Program-made: the position numbers and the translations under genes | Shown: positions 1 to 7,585 of the stretch, piece after piece | Numbering within the stretch: position 1 is the stretch's first letter | Layout: every line of letters starts with the position of its first letter | From: Gallionella sp. | GTDB lineage: Bacteria > Pseudomonadota > Gammaproteobacteria > Burkholderiales > Gallionellaceae | Direction of reading: 5' to 3' | NCBI GenBank assembly: GCA_030690245.1 | Contig: JAUYGW010000308.1 | Span: forward strand, 1 to 17,508 | DNA length: 17,508 nt | Notes under the pieces: model-generated | What the model was told of the DNA's origin: nothing | The model's input: the letters and a program-made list of their open reading frames with translations, nothing else | Database searches by the model: none

Positions 1-1079
1 TGCTGACCGACGGCCTGCAGGCCGAGCGCGAGCAGGGTATCACCATCGACGTGGCGTACCGCTACTTCGCGACGCCCAAGCGCAAGTTCATCATCGGCGA
101 CACGCCGGGGCACGAGCAATACACGCGCAACATGGTGACGGCGGCCTCCACCGCGAATCTCGTGGTCATCCTGATCGACGCGCGCAAAGGCGTGCTGGTG
201 CAGACGCGCCGCCACACCTATCTGGCCAGCCTGGTCGGTATCCCGCACATCGTGCTGGCGGTCAACAAGATGGACATGGTGGATTACTCGCAAGCCCGCT
301 TCGATGAGATTGTCACCGAATATCGCCAATTCGCCGCGCAATTGAACCTGCACGATGTGACCTGCATCCCGCTGTCCGCGCTGGTCGGCGATATGCTGGT
401 GGATCGCGGCGACAATCTGAACTGGTATCAGGGCGCCACGCTGATGGAATTGCTGGAGAACGTCGAGATAGACCACGACGTGAACACCACCGATTTCCGT
501 TATCCGGTGCAGTGGGTGTGCCGCCCGCAAACCGAGGAATATCACGACTTCCGGGGGTTCATGGGGCGCATCGAAGCGGGCGAGGTGTCGGTGGGCGACG
601 AGATCACCGTGCTGCCATCGGGCCGCACCAGCAAGGTAAAGGAGATCGTCACCTACGACGGCAACCTGCAAACGGCTTACGCGCCGCAATCCATCGCCAT
701 CACGCTGACCGACGAGATCGATATTTCGCGCGGCGACATGTTCGTGAAAGCGGATTATCTGCCGACGGTCGCGAAAGAATTCGAGGCGATGCTGTGCTGG
801 CTGTCCGAAACGCCGCTCGACAAGAATCGCAAGTACCTCGTCAAGCACACCACGCGCACGGCGAAGTGCCTGTTCTCCAGTATCGACTACCGCGTGGATG
901 TGAACACGCTGGAGCAGCACGCCAATCCGACGGTGAACATGAACGACATCGCGCATGTGGCGATGAAGGTGCAACAGCCGCTGGTATTCGACCACTACCA
1001 GCGCAACCGCGCCACCGGCTGTTTCATCGTGATCGACGAGGCGACCAATAACACCGTCGCGGCGGGGATGATCGTTTAG
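1..1079 (+). CDS. cysN: Sulfate adenylyltransferase subunit 1 (GTPase CysN), 5'-truncated by the window
   Basis: CysN is the GTPase subunit of ATP sulfurylase. With CysD it makes adenosine 5'-phosphosulfate from sulfate and ATP, using GTP hydrolysis, in cytoplasmic sulfate assimilation. The reading frame is already open at base 3 and gives 358 residues to the TAG at 1077. The visible part starts in the switch I region (EREQGITIDVAYRYF). It continues with G3 (DTPGHEQYTRNM), G4 (NKMD) and G5 (SAL), then the translation-factor-like beta-barrel domains (LPSG, TDEIDISRGD). By comparison with E. coli CysN from memory, about 80 N-terminal residues including the P-loop lie outside the window. The protein ends without an APS-kinase domain, so this is a stand-alone CysN and not a CysNC/NodQ fusion. 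cysD would be expected just upstream, but that cannot be seen here. Confidence 0.95.
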   Translation, partial: LTDGLQAEREQGITIDVAYRYFATPKRKFIIGDTPGHEQYTRNMVTAASTANLVVILIDARKGVLVQTRRHTYLASLVGIPHIVLAVNKMDMVDYSQARFDEIVTEYRQFAAQLNLHDVTCIPLSALVGDMLVDRGDNLNWYQGATLMELLENVEIDHDVNTTDFRYPVQWVCRPQTEEYHDFRGFMGRIEAGEVSVGDEITVLPSGRTSKVKEIVTYDGNLQTAYAPQSIAITLTDEIDISRGDMFVKADYLPTVAKEFEAMLCWLSETPLDKNRKYLVKHTTRTAKCLFSSIDYRVDVNTLEQHANPTVNMNDIAHVAMKVQQPLVFDHYQRNRATGCFIVIDEATNNTVAAGMIV

Positions 1080-1222
1080 ACATAGCGTATAAATCTACTG
1101 CGCGATTCGGAGGCGGGGTCGGGCAGTGCTCGCGATCCTCACATACTGCTGTGTATGCTCCGGTCGCTGTGCGCTGACCTCCCCCACCTCCAAACCGCTC
1201 GCTACGATTTCTGTCGCTATGT
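1080..1222. repeat. About 143-bp imperfect palindrome between cysN and the CobD-family gene
   Basis: The ends are an exact 8-bp inverted repeat (acatagcg at 1080-1087, cgctatgt at 1215-1222). The centre is a small inverted pair (acatac at 1141, gtatgc at 1153). Between them the left arm, reverse-complemented, follows the right arm with scattered mismatches and small indels: both carry a cccgcctcc/cccccacctcc block and an attt...cgctatgt block. The element starts one base after the cysN stop codon. The size and terminal symmetry resemble a non-coding MITE-like element or a large RNA hairpin, and it may also end cysN transcription. It encodes no convincing protein. Only one copy lies in this window, so dispersal is inferred. 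Confidence 0.7.
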
Positions 1223-1319
1223 ATAGCGGGAATGTTTTTCTGGCTCAGCATCTATAGAGCCGCCTCAGGTTGTGTGCTATCTTTCGCGTCATATAAGTCG
1301 TTGATGCCTTCCCGATGCC

Positions 1320-2291
1320 ATGAGCCTGTTTGCCCTGATCGCCGCGCTGTTGCTGGAGCAGCTCCATCCGCTCTCCTCGCGCAAATACCTGCATGGCTGG
1401 CTGTCCGGCTACGTTCTGTTCTTCCAGCAACACTTCAATTCCGGCCAGCGCAAACACGGCAAGATCGCCTGGCTGATGGCGGTGTTGCCGCTGCTGGCCG
1501 GCGTGGTGGCGCTGTCATGGCTGCTGTATCGCGCGCACCCGATCCTTGCCTGGGCATTCAACGTGCTGGTGCTGTATCTCACGATGGGTTTCCGCCAGTT
1601 CAGCCATTACTTCACCGACATTCATCATGCGTTGCGCGACGACAAGCTGGATGAGGCGCGCGGGCTGCTGACCCAGTGGCGCGGCGTTCCTTCGCATGAA
1701 CTGAATGCCGAAGAAGTGGCGCGCGTCACCATCGAAGAGGCGCTGATCGCCTCGCACCGCAACGTGTTCGGCGTGATCGTGTGGTTCGTGCTGTTCAGCG
1801 CGGTCGGCTTGGGCGGCGCGGCGGGCGCGTTGCTGTACCGCCTCGGGCAATTCCTGCGCAAGCGTTGGGACGACGAGGATGCGGCCGCCGAACAGGATGT
1901 CCTGCTCGGAGAGGATTGGGGCGGGGGAGAATTTGGCAGCTTCGCACGCCAAGCTTTCTACTGGCTGGAATGGCTGCCGATCCGCATGACTGCCGCGACC
2001 TTCGCCGTCGTCGGCGACTTCGAGGACACGGTGTACTGCTGGCGCACCCAGGCGGCCAGCTGGCCGGACCCCGAAGCGGGTATCCTGCTGGCCAGCGGCG
2101 CCGGGGCGTTGGGCGTGCGTCTCGGCATGCCGATCCCGCAAGGCGGCCTGCCGCTGGACAGGCCGGAACTGGGCGTCGGCGACGATGCCGATGCCGACTT
2201 CATGCGCAGCACCATCGGGCTGGTGTGGCGCTCGGTGGTGTTCTGGCTGATCCTGCTGTTGCTGCTGACGCTGGCAAGTTTGCTGGGTTAA
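1320..2291 (+). CDS. CobD/CbiB-family (AmpE-like) integral membrane protein
   Basis: A 323-residue membrane protein. Hydrophobic segments lie near residues 2-14, 48-70, 76-90, 148-172 and 304-322. It carries the family-typical patches LYLTMGFRQFSHYF (about 85-98) and IEEALIASHRNVFGVIVWF (about 138-156). I recognise it as the protein usually labelled CobD/CbiB family in betaproteobacteria, distantly related to adenosylcobinamide-phosphate synthase and to AmpE. No other cobalamin gene is nearby, so a role in B12 synthesis is not supported; an AmpE-like membrane role is as likely. The ATG at 1320 has no good Shine-Dalgarno sequence, but it gives the expected N-terminus (MSLFALIAALLLEQ). The cytochrome b561 gene follows after 34 bp, so they probably share a transcript. 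The palindrome at 1080-1222 separates it from cysN. Confidence 0.8.
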   Translation: MSLFALIAALLLEQLHPLSSRKYLHGWLSGYVLFFQQHFNSGQRKHGKIAWLMAVLPLLAGVVALSWLLYRAHPILAWAFNVLVLYLTMGFRQFSHYFTDIHHALRDDKLDEARGLLTQWRGVPSHELNAEEVARVTIEEALIASHRNVFGVIVWFVLFSAVGLGGAAGALLYRLGQFLRKRWDDEDAAAEQDVLLGEDWGGGEFGSFARQAFYWLEWLPIRMTAATFAVVGDFEDTVYCWRTQAASWPDPEAGILLASGAGALGVRLGMPIPQGGLPLDRPELGVGDDADADFMRSTIGLVWRSVVFWLILLLLLTLASLLG

Positions 2292-2325
2292 TACGGCCGG
2301 TTCTTGATACGGGAGGCGAGGATAA

Positions 2326-3024
2326 ATGATCAACAATATTATCGAAGTATGGTATTGGTCCTTCTTGTTGGCGGCGCTGATTGGCGTTGTTGTTTATTTC
2401 AGTTTTGGCTTCGTGAAGGATTTGTGGGCTGCCTTCAAGGAGCAAAGGGCTGGCGGGCAGGCTCCGCTATCCAAAGAAAAAATGACGGAGCCGTACAGCA
2501 AACGCATGGTCATCATCCATTGGCTGACGTTGGCGCTGTTGATTGTGGCCTGGTATCTCGGCGATGTGCTGGTTGATGCCAGGGTTGAGAAAGACGCAAC
2601 GCTAATCGGATATTTTGCGCACGCGCTGATGGGCGGCGCAATATTGCTGCTGACCATATTGCGCCTGACTTTTCGCGGCGTGGATGGGACGCCGCCGCCA
2701 GTGGGCAACTCGGTGATGGATATAGTGGCCAGGGGGGGTCATCACGGGCTTTATGTCTTGCTGATACTTTTGTCGATAACCGGATTCATGACGCTGCTGA
2801 CGAGCACTGTGGGTATGGCTTTGGTGACAAACGCGGCAATCCTGCTCCCGGCTGAATATACCGGCCCCAGCGTGATTCCTCACACAGTGCATGAAATCCT
2901 GGTGACGGTCATGATGGTGGTGGTGCTGGTGCATATACTGGGAGCAATCAAACACCAGTTCATCATGAAAGATGGTTTGATGAGGCGGATGTCGCTGCGC
3001 AGAAAAGGCCGCCGGCCTGCATAA
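2326..3024 (+). CDS. Cytochrome b561 family di-haem membrane protein with an extra N-terminal membrane segment
   Basis: A b-type di-haem cytochrome of the inner membrane that likely moves electrons between quinol and an acceptor such as oxygen or superoxide. Four core helices are visible, carrying H65, H99, H189 and H203. Their spacings (34, 90 and 14) equal those I recall for E. coli CybB ligands H13, H47, H137 and H151, so both haem sites look intact. At 232 residues it is about 50 longer than CybB. The extra part is N-terminal: one hydrophobic segment (about 10-30) and a polar linker before MTEPYSKRMVIIHW (from residue 53). The ATG at 2326 follows GGGAGG at 2311 with good spacing, which supports the long form. 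The tail is very basic (RRMSLRRKGRRPA). The ABC exporter gene starts 12 bp downstream, so the two are probably co-transcribed. Confidence 0.9.
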   Translation: MINNIIEVWYWSFLLAALIGVVVYFSFGFVKDLWAAFKEQRAGGQAPLSKEKMTEPYSKRMVIIHWLTLALLIVAWYLGDVLVDARVEKDATLIGYFAHALMGGAILLLTILRLTFRGVDGTPPPVGNSVMDIVARGGHHGLYVLLILLSITGFMTLLTSTVGMALVTNAAILLPAEYTGPSVIPHTVHEILVTVMMVVVLVHILGAIKHQFIMKDGLMRRMSLRRKGRRPA

Positions 3025-3036
3025 CCACGACAAGGA

Positions 3037-4830
3037 ATGTCTCTCCCGAAACCCGCCCAACCTGCCATCCGGCGCCTGTCTCCGCTGCGGGATATGTGGC
3101 CGTTCCTGCGACCCTATCGCGGGCGGATCGCGCTGGCTTTCGTGCTGCTGTGCCTCGGTTCCGCCACCATGTTGCTGGTGCCGCTGGCGTTCCGCGACCT
3201 GATCGATTTCGGTTTCGGGCAACGGGAAGCCAGCGGTAGCGGGCTGCTGGGTACCTCAACCCTGAACAGCCATTTTGTGTTGCTGTTCGCGCTGGCGACT
3301 CTGTGGGCGGTGACCGTGGCGGCGCGTTATTACACCGTGACCTGGGTGGGCGAGCGGGTCACGGCGGATTTGCGCAGCGCGGTATATGCGCGGATGCTGA
3401 AGCAGTCGCCGCAGTTCTTCGAGACCCTGCAAACCGGCGAAGTGCTGTCGAGACTGACGGGCGACACCACGCTGATCCAGACCGTGGTCGGCAGCTCCAT
3501 TTCGATGGGCCTGCGCAGCCTGTTCCAGTTTATCGGCGGCATGGTCATGCTGGCGGTCACCAGCTTTTACCTGTTCTCGCTGAACCTCGGCCTGATGGCC
3601 TTGCTGATGCTGCCGATCTTCGCCATCGGCCGCAAGGTGAAGAAACTCTCGCGCGAATCGCAGGATAAGATCGCCGATGCCTCCGCGCTGGCCGGCGAGA
3701 TACTCAACGCCGTGCCGACAGTGCAGGCCTATACGCAGGAACGGCAGGAAACCCAGCGCTTCGCCGACCGCGCGGAAGCGAGCTTCGCCACCGCGATCCG
3801 GCGCACGCGCGTGCGCTCGGCGATGACCGTGCTGGTCATCACGGCGGTGATGGGCACCATCATTTTCGTGCTGTGGGTCGGCGCGAACCAGGTGCATGCA
3901 GGCAGCATGACCGGCGGGCAACTGGCCTCGTTTGTGCTCTACGCGGCGCTGGTCGCGGGCGGCGTGGGCACCATGGCGGAAGTGTGGGGCGACGTGATGC
4001 GCGCGGCGGGGGCGACTGAGCGCCTGCTGGAACTGCTGCACGCGGAGTCCGCACTCATCGAGGCCGCCACGCCGCAAGCGCTGCCGCAGCCCCGGCAGGC
4101 GGCGATCCGTTTCGAGCAGGTCAGCTTCCATTACCCGGCGCGCCCGCAAACGGCCGCGCTGGACGACATCACGCTCGACATCGCGCCCGGCGAAACCGTC
4201 GCGCTGGTCGGGCCCTCCGGCGCTGGCAAGACCACGCTGTTCCAGTTGCTGCTGCGCTTTTACGATGTCACGGACGGCTGCATCCGCCTCAACGGGCAGG
4301 ACATCCGCCAACTGAGCCTGCACGAGTTGCGCGACAAGATCGCCATCGTGCCGCAAGACCCGGTGATCTTCTCGGCCAACGCGCTGGAGAATATCCGCTA
4401 CGGCCGCCCAACAGCGAGCGACGCGGAAGTCATCGCCGCCGCCCAGGCGGCGCTGGTGGACGAATTTATCGGCCGCCAGCCGGAAGGCTACCAGACCTTC
4501 CTGGGCGAACGCGGCACCCGCTTGTCAGGCGGCCAGCGCCAGCGCATCGCGATCGCGCGCGCGATCCTGAAGGACGCGCCGCTGCTGCTGCTCGACGAAG
4601 CCACCAGCGCGCTGGATGCGGAATCGGAGATCCTCGTGCAGGAAGGGCTGAACGCCGCGATGCAGGGGCGCACCACGCTCATCATCGCGCACCGCCTGGC
4701 CACCGTGCAGAAGGCGCACCGCATCGTGGTGCTGGAACAAGGGCACATCGTTGAGACCGGCACGCCAGCGGATTTGCGCAGACAGGGCGGGCTTTATGCG
4801 CGGCTGGCGAGCTTGCAATTCGATGTCTGA
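3037..4830 (+). CDS. MsbA-type ABC exporter, fused permease and ATPase
   Basis: A 597-residue half-transporter that would act as a homodimer in the inner membrane. The N-terminal transmembrane domain (about 25-320) has hydrophobic spans near 31-52, 78-98, 160-198 and 262-310. The ATPase domain has every motif: Walker A GPSGAGKT (392-399), Q-loop Q440 in IVPQDP, signature LSGGQ (496-500), Walker B LLLLD with catalytic E521, D-loop SALD and H-loop H552. It resembles the MsbA-related family of proteobacteria (lipid or drug export); the substrate cannot be read from the sequence. The ATG at 3037 is preceded by AAGGA, 12 bp after the b561 stop. I do not name it msbA because it is not beside lpxK and belongs to the related subfamily. 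Confidence 0.9.
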   Translation: MSLPKPAQPAIRRLSPLRDMWPFLRPYRGRIALAFVLLCLGSATMLLVPLAFRDLIDFGFGQREASGSGLLGTSTLNSHFVLLFALATLWAVTVAARYYTVTWVGERVTADLRSAVYARMLKQSPQFFETLQTGEVLSRLTGDTTLIQTVVGSSISMGLRSLFQFIGGMVMLAVTSFYLFSLNLGLMALLMLPIFAIGRKVKKLSRESQDKIADASALAGEILNAVPTVQAYTQERQETQRFADRAEASFATAIRRTRVRSAMTVLVITAVMGTIIFVLWVGANQVHAGSMTGGQLASFVLYAALVAGGVGTMAEVWGDVMRAAGATERLLELLHAESALIEAATPQALPQPRQAAIRFEQVSFHYPARPQTAALDDITLDIAPGETVALVGPSGAGKTTLFQLLLRFYDVTDGCIRLNGQDIRQLSLHELRDKIAIVPQDPVIFSANALENIRYGRPTASDAEVIAAAQAALVDEFIGRQPEGYQTFLGERGTRLSGGQRQRIAIARAILKDAPLLLLDEATSALDAESEILVQEGLNAAMQGRTTLIIAHRLATVQKAHRIVVLEQGHIVETGTPADLRRQGGLYARLASLQFDV

Positions 4831-4906
4831 TTTGCGGCCTTGATGGAAAACGCAGGAGAGACGGCGAAAATATTTCTGTGCTGGAATAAACTTAGAAAAA
4901 GCAGTT

Positions 4907-5032
4907 AGCCACAGAGAACACAGAGTTCACAGAGTAAAACCAAACGGTTATAGAGGAAAGCTTATTTTGGGTGAGAGCACGAAAGGCGGATAAACCCTGA
5001 CATTCTCTGTGTTCTCTGTGAACTCTGTGGCC
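4907..5032. repeat. Inverted repeat of CACAGAG heptamers at 9-nt pitch
   Basis: The left arm is AGC followed by CACAGAG at 4910, 4919 and 4928, separated by AA and TT. The right arm has CTCTGTG at 5005, 5014 and 5023, separated by TT and AA, followed by GCC. The 27-nt arms (4908-4934 and 5005-5031) pair at 23 positions; the only mismatches are the dinucleotide spacers, which are swapped between arms. The roughly 70-nt loop shows no gene. The element lies 76 bp after the ABC exporter and ends 37 bp before the next start codon. It shares its plan with the elements at 7424-7559 and 9878-9989. Confidence 0.9.
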
Positions 5033-5069
5033 TGAACTGAGGTTTTTAGAATCAACGAAGGAGATCGCC

Positions 5070-5330
5070 ATGAAGAAACTGAAGAATGAAACGGCACTGT
5101 TCAAGGAAGCGTTGCTCGCAGGCGTGAAGTATGCGGAGGGGCGGGGCGTGGTCGAGTTTGAAGCGACCGATTCGGCGAGCGAGAAGCTGCTCTATATCTA
5201 CCGGCTGCTGGTCCACGATAAGGTCATTCAACCCTTGCCGGAAGACCAGGTCGCCGAAAAATCCTTGCGGCACAAAATTGCCATCTGGTATTCAAAACAA
5301 TTGCCCAAGGACCATCCGCTTTTAATGTAG
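5070..5330 (+). CDS. Small conserved hypothetical protein (possibly DUF5062)
   Basis: An 86-residue, probably soluble and mostly helical protein with no signal peptide or membrane span. An excellent ribosome site (AAGGAGA at 5058-5064, 5 nt before the ATG) and ordinary codon usage show that it is real. The sequence (MKKLKNETALFKEALLAGVKYAEGRG, then YIYRLLVHDKVIQPLPEDQ and a final KDHPLLM) recalls the small DUF5062 proteins of gammaproteobacteria. That match is from memory and only moderately sure. No function is known to me. It lies between the heptamer repeat and srkA; the 51-bp gap to srkA and its possible separate promoter leave co-transcription open. Confidence 0.75.
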   Translation: MKKLKNETALFKEALLAGVKYAEGRGVVEFEATDSASEKLLYIYRLLVHDKVIQPLPEDQVAEKSLRHKIAIWYSKQLPKDHPLLM

Positions 5331-5344
5331 TCGCTTGGCCGACC

Positions 5345-5375
5345 TTGGAAATATGCATCGGGCTTGCCGTACAAT
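5345..5375 (+). promoter_or_regulatory. Possible promoter of srkA
   Basis: TTGGAA (5345-5350) and TACAAT (5370-5375) are sigma70-like, but the 19-nt spacing is long. The -10 box ends 6 nt before the ATG at 5382, and no Shine-Dalgarno sequence lies between. If real, the transcript would be leaderless or nearly so. This is weak evidence from the sequence alone. Confidence 0.25.
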
Positions 5376-5381
5376 CCGCCT

Positions 5382-6362
5382 ATGCATAACCAACCCTTTA
5401 CCGAACTAACCCCCGATGCCGTGCTCGACGCGCTGGACAGCATCGGCCTGCGCAGCGATGGCCGCCTGCTGGCCCTCAACAGCTACGAAAACCGCGTCTA
5501 TCAGACGGGCATGGAAGAAGGCCCGCCGCTGGTTGCCAAGTTCTACCGCCCCGCACGCTGGACTGATGCGGCGATTCTGGAAGAGCATGCCTTTGTCGCT
5601 TTGCTGGTCGAGCGCGAGATTCCGGTGGTACCCGCCCTGGCCATCGAAGGCCGCACGCTGCACGCCTTCAACGGATTCCGTTTTTCGGTGTTCGCAAAAC
5701 ACGGCGGGCGCGCGCCGGAGCTGGACGATTGCGACACACTGGAATGGATGGGGCGGTTCATCGGGCGCATTCATGCGGTCGGCGCGCTGGAGCCTTACCG
5801 GCATCGCCCGACGCTGGATATTCGCAGTTTCGGCATCGAGCCGAGCGAATATCTGCTCGCACACGATTTCATCCCGGCGGAGCTGATCGAGGTGTATCGC
5901 GGCGTGGTCGCGCAGGCGCTGGACGGCGTGCGGCGCTGTTTCGAACGCGCGGGTACGGTGCGCGCATTGCGCCTGCACGGCGACTGCCATGTCGGCAACG
6001 TGTTGTGGACCGACCTCGGCCCGCACTTCGTCGATTTCGACGACAGCCGCATGGGGCCGGCGATCCAGGATTTATGGATGCTGCTGTCCGGCGAGCGTGC
6101 CGAACAGACGCGGCAACTTGGCGACCTGCTGGCGGGCTACGAGGATTTTTACGATTTCGATCCGCGCGAACTGCATCTGGTCGAGGCGCTGCGCACCTTG
6201 CGCCTGATCCATTACGCCGCATGGATCGCGCGGCGCTGGGACGACCCTGCCTTTCCCGCGGCTTTCCCATGGTTCAACACGCAACGCTACTGGCAGGACC
6301 GGATTCTGGAATTGAGGGAGCAGATCGCGCTGATGGATGAGCCACCGTTGTGGGTGGTGTAG
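5382..6362 (+). CDS. srkA: Stress response kinase A (SrkA/YihE), Ser/Thr kinase of the APH-like fold
   Basis: SrkA is a cytoplasmic Ser/Thr kinase with an aminoglycoside-phosphotransferase-like fold. In E. coli it is Cpx-controlled and counters stress-induced death. This 326-residue protein matches it along its length: NSYENRVYQ (33-41), K53 in VAKFYRP, W60/E68 in ARWTDAAILEEH, the catalytic loop HGDCHVGN (D201, N206) and the metal-binding VDFDD (D218). It closes with DPAFPAAFPWFNTQRYW. D201 and N206 have the same numbers as I recall for E. coli YihE. I chose the ATG at 5382 because MHNQPFTELTPDAV aligns with the E. coli N-terminus; an in-frame TTG at 5364 would add six residues. No dsbA follows, unlike the E. 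coli yihE-dsbA pair: the next DNA is an inverted repeat and the convergent rsgA. Confidence 0.93.
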   Translation: MHNQPFTELTPDAVLDALDSIGLRSDGRLLALNSYENRVYQTGMEEGPPLVAKFYRPARWTDAAILEEHAFVALLVEREIPVVPALAIEGRTLHAFNGFRFSVFAKHGGRAPELDDCDTLEWMGRFIGRIHAVGALEPYRHRPTLDIRSFGIEPSEYLLAHDFIPAELIEVYRGVVAQALDGVRRCFERAGTVRALRLHGDCHVGNVLWTDLGPHFVDFDDSRMGPAIQDLWMLLSGERAEQTRQLGDLLAGYEDFYDFDPRELHLVEALRTLRLIHYAAWIARRWDDPAFPAAFPWFNTQRYWQDRILELREQIALMDEPPLWVV

Positions 6363-6368
6363 AGATAC

Positions 6369-6499
6369 CGTCATTCCGGCGCAGGCCGGAATCCAGTCTG
6401 TCACAGAACTCCGCGTAGCGGACAAAACCGTGTCGGGGTGTTGCCCCACTACGAGGGATATTGATGATTGCCTGGATTCCGGCCTGCGCCGGAATGACG
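6369..6499. repeat. Perfect 28-bp inverted repeat between convergent srkA and rsgA
   Basis: The arms at 6369-6396 and 6472-6499 are exact reverse complements over 28 nt, starting cgtcattccgg and ending ccggaatgacg, around a 75-nt loop. Each arm contains its own hairpin: TTCCGG, six bases, CCGGAA. The motif (cgtcattccsg...ccggaatccag) is a very common type of proteobacterial intergenic repeat, by general knowledge. It begins 7 bp after the srkA stop codon and ends 32 bp past the rsgA stop, so it could serve as a two-way terminator, although neither side has a clear T-run. Confidence 0.92.
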
Positions 6500-6531
6500 A
6501 AGTGGCAGGTTTCGCATGTTGCCGCTGATTG

Positions 6532-7431
6532 CTATGCCTTGTTCGCGGCGATTTGCTGAAACAGATCCAACCTTCTCGCATTGATCTTTCCCGCCGCGAC
6601 GGCTTCCCGCAGCGCGCAGCCCGGCTCGTGCACATGGTGGCAGTCGCGGAAGCGGCACTTCCCGAGGTATTGCGCGAACTCGACGAATCCCTGTTCTATC
6701 CCGCCGAAGCTCAGGTGATGCAGGCCGAACGCCTGCACGCCGGGGCAGTCGATCAATGAACTTGTTTCGTCCAGCCGGTACAGGCGCGCGTGGGTGGTGG
6801 TGTGCTTGCCGGAATCCAGCGCGGCGGAAATCTCGCGCGTGGCGGCCTGCGCGTCGGGCAGCAGCGCGTTGATCAGCGTGGATTTTCCCATGCCGGACTG
6901 GCCGACCAGCACGCTGGTGTGGCCTGCCAGGAACGGGCGCAGTTGCGCTACGTCCTGCTTCGCGCTGAGTTCCAGCACGCGGTAGCCGATGGCGGTGTAG
7001 GGGATGAGCCGTTTGCGCGCGGCGGCTGCGGCCTTGGCAAGATCGCATTTGTTCAGCACGATCAGCACGTCGAGCTTCTGGTCGTATGCGGCGACCAGGC
7101 AACGCGCCAGCAGTTCGTCGCTGAACGAAGGCTCGGCGGCGACCACCACGATGATCTGCGTGACGTTCGCGGCGATGAGTTTTTCGCGGAACGCATCGGA
7201 GCGGTGCAACAGCGAGCGGCGCGGCGCGATGCGCTCGATCACGCCCTGCGCCTCGTTCTCCGTCGATGCCTCTCCGGTGAGTTTGATTTCCACCCTGTCA
7301 CCGCATACCACTTCGCTTTTCTTGCCGCGCGTCAGGCAGGCGAGTTCGCTGCCGTCTTCGAGGCGCGCCAGGTACTGGCGGCCGAAGGCGGCGATGATTT
7401 GTCCTTGAATCTGTAAAGAGCTGTCAGCCAC
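6532..7431 (-). CDS. rsgA: Ribosome small-subunit-dependent GTPase A (RsgA/YjeQ)
   Basis: RsgA is a circularly permuted GTPase that binds the 30S subunit late in assembly and checks the decoding centre. The 299 residues show an N-terminal OB-fold (about 8-65) and then the permuted order G4 NKCD (127-130), G5 SAK (156-158), G1 GQSGMGKST (177-185), G2 HTTTH (210-214) and G3 DCPG (228-231). The C-terminal zinc motif C259-x4-C264-x-H266-x5-C272 is complete. The start is a GTG at 7431-7429: a TAA lies two codons upstream, and no other start codon precedes the conserved GQIIAAFGR. That GTG lies in the first heptamer of the repeat at 7424-7559, and no Shine-Dalgarno sequence is visible. It is the last gene of the M48-phhB-rsgA run. 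Confidence 0.95.
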   Translation of the reverse strand: MADSSLQIQGQIIAAFGRQYLARLEDGSELACLTRGKKSEVVCGDRVEIKLTGEASTENEAQGVIERIAPRRSLLHRSDAFREKLIAANVTQIIVVVAAEPSFSDELLARCLVAAYDQKLDVLIVLNKCDLAKAAAAARKRLIPYTAIGYRVLELSAKQDVAQLRPFLAGHTSVLVGQSGMGKSTLINALLPDAQAATREISAALDSGKHTTTHARLYRLDETSSLIDCPGVQAFGLHHLSFGGIEQGFVEFAQYLGKCRFRDCHHVHEPGCALREAVAAGKINARRLDLFQQIAANKA

Positions 7432-7559
7432 GGATTAACACGGATTGACACAGATTAAACATCGGGTTTGATGGGGCTTACAGATCATCTGAAAGGCGGG
7501 CAGTGTGAGGCAGACAGGCTGGTGGTAATCAGTGCACATCCGTGTTAATCCGTGGCTGA
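7424..7559. repeat. Inverted repeat of CACGGAT heptamers at 10-nt pitch, overlapping the rsgA start
   Basis: The outer 22 nt (7424-7445 and 7538-7559) pair perfectly. The left arm is AGC followed by CACGGAT at 7429, CACGGAT at 7439 and CACAGAT at 7449, a strict 10-nt pitch. The right arm mirrors this with ATCAGTG (7528), ATCCGTG (7538), ATCCGTG (7548) and then GCT. The element fills most of the 154-bp gap between phhB and rsgA and includes the rsgA start codon. A transcript from phhB into rsgA would place that codon in a long stem. Confidence 0.93.
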
Positions 7560-7585
7560 AGGTTTTTCATGTTGAATGGCCAAGC

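Noticed and set aside
1080..1222. Insertion sequence
   Set aside because: There is no transposase frame in or near it; at most it is a non-autonomous element.
1024..1251. 75-codon minus-strand frame across the cysN end and the palindrome
   Set aside because: It is made from the inverted repeat itself; such frames are commonly annotated in repeats but show no protein-like features.
1320..2291. Naming the membrane protein cbiB/cobD for cobalamin synthesis
   Set aside because: It belongs to the divergent CobD/CbiB family group near AmpE and has no cobalamin genes around it.
3256..4356. 366-codon frame on the minus strand opposite the ABC exporter
   Set aside because: The plus strand has all ABC motifs in order; the opposite frame has His/Arg/Gln-rich sequence with no domain.
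4907..5032. Short repeated CACAGAG units as a possible CRISPR array
   Set aside because: Units are 7 nt with 2-nt gaps and mirrored halves; there are no 25-40-nt repeats or unique spacers, and no cas gene is near.
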